Of a stretch of 33,203 nt of DNA, positions 1-7,897 are shown in pieces; within the stretch, counting starts at the first letter, position 1, and the number at the start of each line of letters is the position of its first letter. The position numbers were made by a program, and so were the translations under genes. The notes under the pieces were generated by a model, which was not told where the DNA came from, did no database searches, and saw nothing but the letters and a program-made list of their open reading frames with translations. This DNA is from RGIG995 sp045635765. Lineage in GTDB: Bacteria; Bacillota; Clostridia; Oscillospirales; UBA644. Where the stretch lies: assembly GCA_045635765.1 (NCBI GenBank), contig JAZTWH010000004.1:1-33203 (forward strand). Direction: 5' to 3'.

Positions 1-836
1 AGATTCCCGCGGGACGGGTAACGGAGCCTGTGGATGACGAGCTTCTTTCCCTTGCCCGCACCACCGGAACCTGTGCGAAGCCCTATATGGAGGCCATGTC
101 CTTCTCCCTCGCTCTGACCGAAATCTTCAAACTGGTTTCCCGTGCCAACAAATATATTGATGAAACGGCTCCGTGGGCCTTGGCAAAGGATCCCGCAAAG
201 TCTGACCGCCTGGCCACGGTTCTTGCCAATCTCTTTGAAGCGATCCGGGTCATTTCCAATTTGTTGATTCCCTTTATGCCCGATACTTGCCAGAAGATCC
301 TCTCCTGTATCGGAGCAAAATCCGTCGGCTGGGATGATTGTTCTACCCAAGGGAGCCTCGAAGGAGAAATTTCCGTTTCGCCTTGCGAAGCCTTGTTCCC
401 CCGCATCGACGTGAAAAAGGAATTGGCTGCCGTCGGGTTGGGGGAAGATGCTTCCCCGGTGAAATCCCAGAAGAAGGAGAAGAAGAAAAAGCCCTCTTCC
501 GAGCCCGTTCCTCCTTCGGAAATCGCCATCGAAGACTTCTTGAAGGTGGATCTGTCCGTAGCAAAGATTTTGGAGTGTGAAAGGGTGGAAGGCAGTGAAA
601 AACTGCTGAAGCTGAAGGTCTCCTTTGGGGACGAAGAACGCCAGATCGTTTCCGGCATTGCCAAGGCATATACTCCCGCAGATCTGATCGGCCACAACGT
701 TGTGGTGGTCAAAAATCTGAAGCCGGCCGTAATCTTTGGTCTGGAGAGCTTTGGAATGATTATTGCTTCCGGAACGGGCGATCAAATCCAGGTCATGTTC
801 GCCGATCAATCGAAGCCCGGCGACCGCGTTCACTGA
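1..836 (+). CDS. metG: Methionine-tRNA ligase, C-terminal part (5' end outside window)
   Basis: Attaches methionine to tRNA-Met in the cytoplasm. The reading frame is open from base 3, so the gene enters from the left; the GTG at 30 is not taken as the start. What remains is the helical anticodon-binding domain (ANKYIDETAPWALAKD; FEAIRVISNLLIPFMP), a Lys/Ser/Pro-rich linker (KKEKKKKPSSEP), and a C-terminal EMAP-II/Arc1p-type tRNA-binding OB fold starting near IAIEDFLKVDLSVAKI and containing GLESFGMIIASG. This dimeric, C-terminally extended architecture is usual for Firmicute MetG. The catalytic Rossmann domain with HIGH and KMSKS lies outside the window. The gene ends in TGA and is followed by a hairpin terminator and tatD, the same neighbour order as metS-yabD in Bacillus subtilis. 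Confidence 0.96.
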   Translation, partial: IPAGRVTEPVDDELLSLARTTGTCAKPYMEAMSFSLALTEIFKLVSRANKYIDETAPWALAKDPAKSDRLATVLANLFEAIRVISNLLIPFMPDTCQKILSCIGAKSVGWDDCSTQGSLEGEISVSPCEALFPRIDVKKELAAVGLGEDASPVKSQKKEKKKKPSSEPVPPSEIAIEDFLKVDLSVAKILECERVEGSEKLLKLKVSFGDEERQIVSGIAKAYTPADLIGHNVVVVKNLKPAVIFGLESFGMIIASGTGDQIQVMFADQSKPGDRVH

Positions 837-848
837 TTGTATTTGAGG

Positions 849-882
849 GATGGCCCTGTCTTTTACGGGGCCATCTGTTTTT
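849..882 (+). terminator. Intrinsic terminator after metG
   Basis: GATGGCCC (849-856) pairs perfectly with GGGCCATC (868-875), leaving an 11-nt loop, and is followed by TGTTTTTAA. It sits 13 bases after the metG stop. The tatD start lies only 22 bases beyond it, so tatD is either read through or has a weak promoter that I could not identify. Confidence 0.75.
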
Positions 883-904
883 AAGTTTTAATTACGAGGT
901 CTTT

Positions 905-1672
905 ATGCTCTTTGATTCTCATGCACACCTGGACGATCCGGCCTTTGATTCGGATCGGGAAGAGGTCATTGCGTCTCTCTCTCCTGCGGGGGTTTCCCAC
1001 GTCCTGATTCCCGGCTCATCCCTGGAGTCCTCCAAAAAAGCACAATCTATTGCCGGTTCTCACGAAAATATTTATTTTTCCGCAGGAGTTCATCCGGAGG
1101 AAATCCTTTCCATGCAATTCGATGATATTGACCGTCTCGCGAAGCTTGCCTCTCACGAAAAGTGCGTGGCGATCGGCGAGATCGGGCTGGATTTTTATTG
1201 GGAAAAGGATCCCACCGTCCGGGATACCCAGCGGTATTGGTTTCAGCAACAGCTGCGTCTTGCCTTTGAACTGGGCAAGCCGGTAATCGTCCATGACCGG
1301 GAGGCCCACCGGGAATGTTTTGATTCGGTTCGCAATTCCGGGGTACAAGGGGTGTTTCATTGCTACTCCTCTTCCGCGGAAATGGCGATGGAACTGGTTA
1401 AGATCGGTTTTTATTGCTCCTTCACGGGCGTCGTTACTTATCAAGGGGCCAAGAAAGCCCTTCGTGCGATCGAGGTTTTGCCGTTGGAACGGATTTTAAT
1501 TGAGACCGATTCACCCTATCTTGCTCCCGTTCCGTTTCAGAAGCAACGGAACGATCCCCGCAGCGTTTTGGTGGTGGCAAAGACCGTTGCCGAAGTAAAG
1601 GGAATCCCGCTAGAAGAGGTTATTCGCGTAACTTCCGAAAATGCCGCCCGTTTGTTTCGCATCAATCTGTAA
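905..1672 (+). CDS. tatD: TatD-family metal-dependent DNase/hydrolase
   Basis: 255-aa TIM-barrel metallohydrolase of the TatD (YabD/YcfH) family, which are metal-dependent 3'-5' exonucleases acting on DNA and also linked to tRNA quality control and D-aminoacyl-tRNA processing. The metal-site motifs are present in order: DSHAHLDD (residues 4-11), GEIGLDFYW (about 96-104), PVIVHDREA, FHCYSSS, and ETDSPYLAP near residue 200. Length is normal for the family. The ATG at 905 follows ACGAGG with about 6 bases spacing. Position directly after metG matches the conserved Firmicute arrangement. The exact in vivo substrate cannot be read from the sequence. Confidence 0.93.
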   Translation: MLFDSHAHLDDPAFDSDREEVIASLSPAGVSHVLIPGSSLESSKKAQSIAGSHENIYFSAGVHPEEILSMQFDDIDRLAKLASHEKCVAIGEIGLDFYWEKDPTVRDTQRYWFQQQLRLAFELGKPVIVHDREAHRECFDSVRNSGVQGVFHCYSSSAEMAMELVKIGFYCSFTGVVTYQGAKKALRAIEVLPLERILIETDSPYLAPVPFQKQRNDPRSVLVVAKTVAEVKGIPLEEVIRVTSENAARLFRINL

Positions 1673-1763
1673 AAAAAATGAAACAATGAAGTTTCTAAAT
1701 TGTAAAATTTTATCCTTTTAATTATGAATTTTGTCTTTTTTTTAACGTTTTGAGTTTGCGTCC

Positions 1764-1792
1764 TTGCGTTTGTGGATATAATATGGTATAAT
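1764..1792 (+). promoter_or_regulatory. Promoter of the rimP-nusA-infB operon
   Basis: TTGCGT (1764-1769), 17-base spacer, perfect TATAAT (1787-1792) preceded by TGG, giving an extended -10 (TGGTATAAT). A second TATAAT lies at 1777-1782 without a good -35. The predicted transcription start is about 1799. The region 1673-1763 before it is A/T-rich and holds no gene that I can support. Confidence 0.75.
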
Positions 1793-1799
1793 AACTGTC

Positions 1800-1826
1800 G
1801 AAGAGCGGAATGAGTTTCCGCTCTTC
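1800..1826 (+). promoter_or_regulatory. 5'-terminal leader hairpin of the rimP operon
   Basis: GAAGAGCGGAA (1800-1810) and TTCCGCTCTTC (1816-1826) form a perfect 11-bp stem with loop TGAGT. It begins at, or one base after, the predicted transcription start. It is followed by CAGTTTTGTACGG, only a weak U-tract. It could stabilise the mRNA 5' end, bind a protein, or act as a weak attenuator; the sequence does not decide between these. Confidence 0.6.
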
Positions 1827-1865
1827 CAGTTTTGTACGGGGAAATTCTCCGGAAAGGATGAGAAT

Positions 1866-2321
1866 ATGGCGGTTGCCGACGTTGTCAGACCTTTGGTCCT
1901 GCCCATCACCGATGAGTACGGTCTGATTCTTTGGGACATCGAATTTGTCAAGGAAGGTTCCGAACGCTTTTTGCGGATCTACATTGACCGGGAAGAAGGC
2001 GGAATCGGGATTGAAGACTGCGAAGCCGTTTCAAGAGCCTTGGATCCCATTTTGGATGAGGTGGATCCCATTGCACAAAGTTATCATTTAGAGATCTGCT
2101 CTGCCGGGCTGATCCGTGATCTGAAAACTACGGCCCACATCCGTCGTTTTCTGGGATATGATGCGGAAATCCGTCTCTATAAGGGTGAGGGAGACCTTCC
2201 CAAAAAATTCATCGGCCGTTTGACGGATGTTTCGGAAGAGTCTCTTGTGGTTACCGTCGGGGATACTCCCGTAACTCTCGACCGAAAATCAATTTCAAAA
2301 ATAAAAATAGACTTGATATAA
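1866..2321 (+). CDS. rimP: Ribosome maturation factor RimP
   Basis: 151-aa RimP (DUF150/YlxS), needed for 30S subunit assembly, particularly maturation around S12. The N-terminal alpha/beta domain contains the typical GLILWDIEFVKEG and LRIYIDREEGGIGIEDCE segments. The family hallmark YHLEVSSPGLDRPL appears here as YHLEICSAGLIRDL, so two conserved positions (Pro to Ala, Asp to Ile) differ. The C-terminal SH3-like domain (FIGRLTDVSEESLVV) is complete. ATG 1866 follows GGAAAGGATGAGAAT, a good ribosome binding site. It is the first gene of the operon and sits 19 bases before nusA, the normal order in most bacteria. Confidence 0.95.
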   Translation: MAVADVVRPLVLPITDEYGLILWDIEFVKEGSERFLRIYIDREEGGIGIEDCEAVSRALDPILDEVDPIAQSYHLEICSAGLIRDLKTTAHIRRFLGYDAEIRLYKGEGDLPKKFIGRLTDVSEESLVVTVGDTPVTLDRKSISKIKIDLI

Positions 2322-2340
2322 GCGGAGGTAAACAGGAAAA

Positions 2341-3372
2341 ATGAACGAAGAATTTTACAAAGCCTTAGCCTTGCTTCAGCAGGAAAAGGGAATCCCTCAA
2401 AAGTACATGCTTGAAAAGATCCGTGCCGCCATCGCATCGGCGGTGAAGCGTGACCGCAACGTCCCGGCAGAAAACGTGGACGTGGTCTTTGACGAGGAAA
2501 AGAAAACCATTAGCGTGTTTATCAAACGCTTGGTCGTGGACACGGTGGAGGATCTTTCCATTGAAATTTCCCTGGAAGAAGCCCGTGCCATCTCCGCAAG
2601 CTACCAACTGGGCGACTATGTCCGGGATGAGGTGGACCCTGCCACCGTCGGACGTATTGCCGCAAAGGTTGGGAAAAACGTAATCGTCCAAGGAATCAAC
2701 GAGGCCGTTAACGGCTCTTTGATCAACGAATTTGAGGGCCAAAAGGGCACCATCGTTACCGGGACGGTTGACCGTGTGGACGAATTCCACCGGGTCGTGT
2801 ATTTGAATATTAACGGCTATTCTCTTCCGCTGAATCTGAGGGATCAGATTCCCGGAGAAACCTTCCGGGACGGCGACCATGTTAAAGTCTGCGTTTCCGA
2901 CATTCGCCGCAATGCGAAGAGCCAGGAGATCGTTCTCTCCCGTACCAATGCGGAATTCCTCCGTCGTCTGTTCCAGGTAGAGATCCCTGAGGTCTCCGAC
3001 GGTACGGTCCGTGTCATGGCCATTGCCCGGGAAGCCGGCTCCAGATCCAAGGTTGCCGTTTGGTCCAAGAATCCCGACGTGGATCCCGTAGGGGCCTGCA
3101 TCGGAACTAAGCAGATGCGGATCAATTCCATCTTGTCCGAGCTGCACGGAGAACGTATCGACCTCATTAAATACAGCCCCGATCCGGAAGAATTTATCGT
3201 TGCCGCCCTTTCTCCCGCCTCGGTTCGCATCCTTGAGATCAATAAAAACGATCGCACCTGCCGCGTTGCGGTTGCCGCCGACCAGCTTTCCCTTGCCATC
3301 GGTAAGACCGGCCAGAACGTTCGCCTTGCCGCAGGATTGACCAATTATCATATCGACATTGTGGCGGAATAA
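2341..3372 (+). CDS. nusA: Transcription termination/antitermination protein NusA
   Basis: 343-aa NusA, which binds RNA polymerase and nascent RNA and affects pausing, hairpin-dependent termination and antitermination. Order of domains: N-terminal polymerase-binding domain (1-125), S1 domain (about 132-202), KH1 (about 205-285) and KH2 (about 288-343, with GKTGQN at 321-326). It ends after KH2, as in other Firmicutes, lacking the acidic repeats of Proteobacteria. KH1 normally carries a GxRG-type loop (for example CVGxRGxR); here it reads GACIGTKQMR (251-260), so the last glycine of the loop is lost while KH2 is intact. Strong ribosome binding site GCGGAGG upstream. The rnpM start codon follows the stop directly. 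Confidence 0.97.
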   Translation: MNEEFYKALALLQQEKGIPQKYMLEKIRAAIASAVKRDRNVPAENVDVVFDEEKKTISVFIKRLVVDTVEDLSIEISLEEARAISASYQLGDYVRDEVDPATVGRIAAKVGKNVIVQGINEAVNGSLINEFEGQKGTIVTGTVDRVDEFHRVVYLNINGYSLPLNLRDQIPGETFRDGDHVKVCVSDIRRNAKSQEIVLSRTNAEFLRRLFQVEIPEVSDGTVRVMAIAREAGSRSKVAVWSKNPDVDPVGACIGTKQMRINSILSELHGERIDLIKYSPDPEEFIVAALSPASVRILEINKNDRTCRVAVAADQLSLAIGKTGQNVRLAAGLTNYHIDIVAE

Positions 3373-3663
3373 ATGATGAAACAAAGTATTCGGCATAAAG
3401 GGGCAAAGGTACGGATGTGTGCGGCTTGCAGGGTCCGTTCCCGAAAGGATGAAGCGGATTATATTCGCATCGTTCTTCCTAAGGATGGGACCGCCTGTAT
3501 TGATCGGACCGGAATCGCTTCCGGCCGCGGTGCATACGTTTGCCGTAAGGAAGAATGTGTGCGAAAGCTCAGCAAAAGCCGTTGCCTTTCCCGTTTGTTA
3601 AAGGGACCCGTCCCCGAAGAGCTTTACGAGGAGCTTTGTAAGGAGGTTTCGGTCGATGGATAA
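3373..3663 (+). CDS. rnpM: YlxR/RnpM family RNA-binding protein
   Basis: 96-aa protein of the YlxR (DUF448) family, found between nusA and infB across Firmicutes and reported to bind and modulate RNase P. The family signatures are visible: MCAACRVRSRKDE near the N-terminus and GRGAYVCRKEECV near residue 52, followed by a Lys/Arg-rich helix (KLSKSRCLSRLLKG). Translation starts at ATG 3373, immediately after the nusA TAA, so the two genes are probably translationally coupled; a second ATG at 3376 is an equally possible start. It overlaps the next gene by 8 bases. Confidence 0.92.
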   Translation: MMKQSIRHKGAKVRMCAACRVRSRKDEADYIRIVLPKDGTACIDRTGIASGRGAYVCRKEECVRKLSKSRCLSRLLKGPVPEELYEELCKEVSVDG

Positions 3664-3958
3664 GAATATCCTTACAACCTTAGGCCTCGCCCGTCGGGGA
3701 GGAAAGCTTCTTTTGGGTGTTGAGTCTGTGCAGAAATATCGTAAGGCTGTGCCGTTGTTGATTTTTGCATCAGATGCTTCCCCTCGGGTGAAACGGGCTT
3801 TATCAGACCGATCGGATCCCTCTGTTACGCCGAATCTGACCAAAGAACAACTAGGGAGTGCCGTAGGGTGCAAAGAGGCCGCCGTGATTGCGGTCACCGA
3901 CGCCGGATTTGCCGGTGCCATTCGGAAAAAATTGGAACTGCAGGAGGAGAATACATGA
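3656..3958 (+). CDS. ylxQ: L7Ae/YlxQ-like RNA-binding protein
   Basis: 100-aa member of the L7Ae/L30e/S12e/Gadd45 fold (YlxQ/RplGA type), small RNA-binding proteins that recognise kink-turns; the role of YlxQ itself is not settled. The conserved N-terminus LGLARRGGKLLLGVESV, the central LLIFASDAS segment and a C-terminal VIAVTDAGFAGAI match the family. ATG 3656 follows AAGGAGGTTT inside the end of rnpM, an 8-base overlap; its own stop overlaps the infB start (ATGA). Such tight packing indicates co-translation. Length and position are canonical. Confidence 0.9.
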   Translation: MDKNILTTLGLARRGGKLLLGVESVQKYRKAVPLLIFASDASPRVKRALSDRSDPSVTPNLTKEQLGSAVGCKEAAVIAVTDAGFAGAIRKKLELQEENT

Positions 3959-6546
3959 GTTTGAATCAGAAATACCGCATCCGTGAGATGGGAAAAGATT
4001 TCAATATGAAGCCTCAGGATATTATATCTCTTTTGGAGGCTCGTTTTGGGGAAGCCCCTGCCAATCAGCAGGCCGTTTTGACTGCCGACCAGTTGAACTA
4101 TCTGTTCGACTATCTTATCGAGAAACATCAGATTCCTTCCCTCGCCCTCTATTTCCAGGCATATCAGGGGAAAGAGCCCTACGCGGTGAAGCAACGCCGT
4201 GCAAAACAGGAGCGAGAGGCTAAAGAGGCGGAAGAACGCCGGAAAGCGGAAGAAGCCGCCGCCAAGGAAGAAGCTCGCCGCCAGGCAGAGGCCGCAAAGA
4301 AAAAAGCCGAAGCCGAAGCTGCTCGGAAGGCCGCGGAAGAAGCCCGCAAGCAGAAAGATCTGGAAGCGAAAAAAGCAGAAGCTGCCGCAAAAAAAGCAGA
4401 AGAAGAGGCCGCCAGAAAGGCCGCTGCGGACGCTCGGAAGCAACAGCAGGCAAAGAAGCCCGCTCCGAAGCGTGACACCTTGAAACGGGTGGAATTCCCT
4501 GCAAAGCAGGATCAAACCCAGGGCAGTGTCAATATCGTTTCCGGGGAAGAAAAGCGTTCGGGCTACGGCCGTGACGTGATGGTCGTCGATACCCGTAACG
4601 CCGCAGATTTCAACCAGGCCAAGTACGACTCCCGTCTCGACGATATTGTCGGGAATAAGGGCAACCGTGACTACGGCAAGAGCAAGCAGAAGATCAATAA
4701 GAAAAACAATAAAAAGCAGAATTTCCGCAGCAAAAAGGAAGACGAACAGGCTAAGCTGAAGCGTATGGAGCAATACGAAAAGGATAAGAAAAAGCACCTG
4801 AGCAACGTGATCCTGCCTGAAAGCCTGTCGGTCAGTGAGCTTTCCGCAAAACTGCGTACTACCAACGTGGAAGTCGTCAAGAAGTTGATGGAACTGGGGA
4901 TCATGGCCAGTGCCTCTCAGATCATCGACTACGATACCGCCGCCCTGGTAGCAGAGGAACTGGGTGCAAAGGTTTCCAAAGAAGTGGTTGTTACCATTGA
5001 AGAGCAGTTGTTCAACGACCATGAGGACGAAGAATCCGAACTGGAAACCCGTCCTCCCGTCGTGGTCGTCATGGGCCACGTTGACCACGGAAAAACGTCC
5101 TTGTTGGATGCCATCCGCAATACCAACGTCACCGCCGGAGAAGCCGGGGGAATTACCCAGCACATCGGTGCTTACAGCATCCATGTTAACGATCACGATA
5201 TTACTTTCCTGGATACGCCCGGCCACGCGGCCTTTACCGCAATGCGTGCCCGTGGTGCCATGGTCACCGACGTTGCCATTATCGTCGTTGCCGCAGACGA
5301 CGGAATTATGCCCCAGACCGTGGAGGCTATTAACCATGCTAAAGCGGCAAATGTTCCCATTATTGTGGCCGTAAATAAAATGGATAAGCCCACGGCAAAC
5401 TATGACCGTGTCCTTCAGGCTCTGACCGAGTATGAATTGGTTCCCGAGGAATGGGGCGGAGACATTATCTGCGTTCCCGTCTCTGCAGTGAAGCACGAAG
5501 GAATCGACCAGTTGCTGGAAATGATCCTCCTTGTTTCGGAGGTTGCGGACCTGAAAGCCAATCCCAACCGGGAAGCAAAGGGTACCGTTATTGAAGCGAA
5601 ATTGGATAAAGGTCGGGGTCCCGTGGCTTCGGTTCTCATCAGCAACGGGACTCTCTACGCCGGAGACGTCCTCGTGGCCGGTGCTTCCGTTGGCCGTGTC
5701 CGGGTTATGACCAACGACCGGGGAATGCGTATTAAGCAAGCCGGTCCTTCCACCCCCGTGGAAATCATCGGTCTTTCGGACGTTCCTGCTGCCGGCGACC
5801 AGTTTGAAGTGGTTAAAGATGAAAAAATGGCCCGCGAATTGGTTGAAAAGCGTAAGTTCGAGCAAAAACAGGAAACCTTCCAGGACCGTGCCAAGGTTTC
5901 CCTCGATGAGCTGTTCTCCCAGATTCAGACCGGGGACGTCAAGACCCTCAACCTGATCGTTAAGGCTGACGTTCAGGGGTCTGTCGAGGCCGTTCGTTCC
6001 TCCCTTTTGAAGCTTTCCAACGAGGAAGTCAAGGTGAAGGTCATCCACAACGCCGTGGGTGCCATTACGGAATCTGACGTGATGCTCGCCCAGGCTTCCA
6101 ATGCCATTATTATCGGCTTTAACGTTCGTCCCGATGCCAACGTCCGTGCCCAGGCAGAGAAGGACAAAGTAGACATCCGTCTCTACCGTATTATTTACGA
6201 CTGCATCGAGGAAATGGAAGCCGCCCTTAAGGGAATGTTGGCACCCAAGTTTATTGAGAACGTTCTGGGGCATGCAGAGGTTCGTCAGACCTTCCGCGTG
6301 TCCGGCGTCGGTACCATTTGCGGTTGCTACGTCAAGGACGGAAAAATCCTTCGCTCCGCCTCCGTTCGCCTAGTGCGTGACGGAATCGTGGTTTACGAAG
6401 GAAAGATCGACTCCCTCAAGCGGTTCAAGGACGACGCCAAAGAGGTTGCGGAAGGCTTTGAATGTGGAATCGGTCTGGATAAGTTTAACGATGTTAAGGA
6501 AGGCGACGTAATTGAAGCCTACCTGATGGAAGAAGTCAAAAACTGA
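3955..6546 (+). CDS. infB: Translation initiation factor IF-2
   Basis: 863-aa GTPase that brings fMet-tRNA to the 30S subunit and promotes subunit joining. ATG 3955 is chosen because it follows CAGGAGGAGA and overlaps the ylxQ stop as ATGA; an upstream in-frame start would run through ylxQ. The N-terminal IF2_N segment (YRIREMGKDFNMKPQDIIS) is followed by a highly charged Ala/Lys/Glu linker at about residues 65-165. The G domain contains GHVDHGKT (374-381), GGITQHIG (switch I), DTPGH, NKMD and a VSAVKHEGID G5 segment. Domains 2, 3 and the fMet-tRNA-binding C2 domain follow to the end. Nothing appears broken. Confidence 0.98.
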   Translation: MSLNQKYRIREMGKDFNMKPQDIISLLEARFGEAPANQQAVLTADQLNYLFDYLIEKHQIPSLALYFQAYQGKEPYAVKQRRAKQEREAKEAEERRKAEEAAAKEEARRQAEAAKKKAEAEAARKAAEEARKQKDLEAKKAEAAAKKAEEEAARKAAADARKQQQAKKPAPKRDTLKRVEFPAKQDQTQGSVNIVSGEEKRSGYGRDVMVVDTRNAADFNQAKYDSRLDDIVGNKGNRDYGKSKQKINKKNNKKQNFRSKKEDEQAKLKRMEQYEKDKKKHLSNVILPESLSVSELSAKLRTTNVEVVKKLMELGIMASASQIIDYDTAALVAEELGAKVSKEVVVTIEEQLFNDHEDEESELETRPPVVVVMGHVDHGKTSLLDAIRNTNVTAGEAGGITQHIGAYSIHVNDHDITFLDTPGHAAFTAMRARGAMVTDVAIIVVAADDGIMPQTVEAINHAKAANVPIIVAVNKMDKPTANYDRVLQALTEYELVPEEWGGDIICVPVSAVKHEGIDQLLEMILLVSEVADLKANPNREAKGTVIEAKLDKGRGPVASVLISNGTLYAGDVLVAGASVGRVRVMTNDRGMRIKQAGPSTPVEIIGLSDVPAAGDQFEVVKDEKMARELVEKRKFEQKQETFQDRAKVSLDELFSQIQTGDVKTLNLIVKADVQGSVEAVRSSLLKLSNEEVKVKVIHNAVGAITESDVMLAQASNAIIIGFNVRPDANVRAQAEKDKVDIRLYRIIYDCIEEMEAALKGMLAPKFIENVLGHAEVRQTFRVSGVGTICGCYVKDGKILRSASVRLVRDGIVVYEGKIDSLKRFKDDAKEVAEGFECGIGLDKFNDVKEGDVIEAYLMEEVKN

Positions 6547-6566
6547 CCTTCTTCGGAAAGGAATTC

Positions 6567-6917
6567 ATGGGATCGAATTATAAGCAAAATCGGGTCAATG
6601 AAGAAATCAAACGTGCCGTCGCTTCGATCCTTTCGGAAGTCAAGGATCCCCGCATCCCTCCCATGCCCACCGTGGTGTCGGTGGATGTGTCCGGAGACTT
6701 GAAATATGCGAAAATCTACCTCAGCTTTCTTGGGAATTACGATGAGGCTGAAGTCCGCAAGGGGCTGAAGGCCTGCTCGGGATACGTTCGCCGCCGCATC
6801 GGGGAATCGGTGCGGATGCGAAGCACCCCGGAGCCCGTATTTATTCTTGATCGCTCCCTGGAACAGGGCATACGCATCAATGAAATTCTCAAGAATCTGG
6901 AAAACGGAAACGATTGA
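6567..6917 (+). CDS. rbfA: 30S ribosome-binding factor RbfA
   Basis: 116-aa KH-like ribosome assembly factor that binds immature 30S subunits near the 16S rRNA 5' end and is important in the cold. Recognisable features: N-terminal NRVNEEIKRAVASIL, the KDPRI loop (residues 27-31), VSVDVSGDLKYAKIYLS strands, and the C-terminal TPEPVFILDRSLEQGIRI. Length is normal. ATG 6567 follows GGAAAGGAATTC, 20 bases after infB. Its stop overlaps the region of the next start, so rbfA and nrnA are likely co-translated. Confidence 0.95.
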   Translation: MGSNYKQNRVNEEIKRAVASILSEVKDPRIPPMPTVVSVDVSGDLKYAKIYLSFLGNYDEAEVRKGLKACSGYVRRRIGESVRMRSTPEPVFILDRSLEQGIRINEILKNLENGND

Positions 6918-6919
6918 TT

Positions 6920-7897
6920 ATGAATGAAACGAATCTTGTTGCCTTTCGGGAATTGATGTCGATGGACGACGTTTTGATTCTCGTTCATCGCAACCCCGAC
7001 GGCGACTGTCTCGGTACGGCTTTTGCATTAAAGCGTGCTTTTGAAAATTTGGGACGTCGGGTCTGCGTTGCCGCTACCGGTACCGTGGACCGAAATCTGC
7101 GTCATATTACCGACGGTGCGGAAGAGTTAAAGCCACGATTCCTTCCTTCCGCCATCGTCAGCGTTGACGTTGCCACTTCCCAAATGCTGGGCCCGGATCT
7201 GGCTTGCTATGCCGATTCCGTGGACTACAGCATCGACCATCACGTTACGAATACGGAATATGCCCGGAACAATATTGTCTTTGGCTCCGCCTCCTCGGCG
7301 GGGGAGGTCCTTTTTGACCTCTTTCGGGCTTGTGATGTGGAAATTGACGACGAGATGGCGGAAAAATTATATGCAGCCATTGCCTTTGATACGGGGTGTT
7401 TTCGATATTCTAATACAACGGCCCACACCCATGAGGTTACTGCCGAATTGCTGAAACATTCTTTCGACGCACCTTCCGTCGTCCGCAAAATGTTTGATGT
7501 GGTTCCACTTCGTCAATTGAAAATGGAACGGGCCGCCCTGGATGCCCTTCATACCTATCACGGCGGGGCCGTCGTTTTGCTCCCTATTTCCCGCAAAATG
7601 CTGGAAGACAACGATGCGTTGGATGAGGACGTCTCGGGAATGGTCACTCTGATCCGCCGGATTGAGGGTGCTGTGGTCTGTGCTACCTTAAAAGAAACCA
7701 AGGAGGGGGATGTCAAGGTCTCCTTGCGTTCCGCAGACGACGTTTTTGACGTTTCTGCCGTTGCCGGTGTCTTTGGCGGAGGCGGCCACGTAAAAGCCTC
7801 CGGGTGCCTGATCAAATCCACCTTGGAGGACGCTGAGTCCCGCCTGCTTCAAGCTATTGAGTCCCGGTTAACCATAGAAAAGGGGGATCTGCGATGA
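6920..7897 (+). CDS. nrnA: DHH/DHHA1 oligoribonuclease/pAp phosphatase (NrnA type)
   Basis: 325-aa DHH phosphoesterase, the family that degrades nanoRNAs, linear dinucleotides (pGpG, pApA) and 3'-phosphoadenosine 5'-phosphate. Motifs in order: HRNPDGD (23-29), VSVDVA (81-86), SIDHHVTN with the DHH triad at 106-108, and the DHHA1 glycine loop FGGGGHVKASG near the C-terminus. ATG 6920 is preferred; an in-frame TTG at 6914 overlapping the rbfA stop is an alternative. The stop overlaps the truB start as ATGA. The infB-rbfA-nrnA-truB order is typical of Firmicutes. Cellular substrates are inferred from the family. Confidence 0.93.
   Translation: MNETNLVAFRELMSMDDVLILVHRNPDGDCLGTAFALKRAFENLGRRVCVAATGTVDRNLRHITDGAEELKPRFLPSAIVSVDVATSQMLGPDLACYADSVDYSIDHHVTNTEYARNNIVFGSASSAGEVLFDLFRACDVEIDDEMAEKLYAAIAFDTGCFRYSNTTAHTHEVTAELLKHSFDAPSVVRKMFDVVPLRQLKMERAALDALHTYHGGAVVLLPISRKMLEDNDALDEDVSGMVTLIRRIEGAVVCATLKETKEGDVKVSLRSADDVFDVSAVAGVFGGGGHVKASGCLIKSTLEDAESRLLQAIESRLTIEKGDLR

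Noticed and set aside
2365..3396. Minus-strand open frame antisense to nusA
   Set aside because: Exact shadow of nusA without independent start signals.
4220..4480. Ala/Lys/Glu repeats in infB as a mobile or repeat element
   Set aside because: Charged low-complexity linkers are normal in bacterial IF-2 before the G domain.
3598..6273. Very long minus-strand open frame opposite infB
   Set aside because: It mirrors the infB coding frame, has no start signals, shows biased low-complexity translation, and infB is certain. Its openness is a codon-usage artefact.
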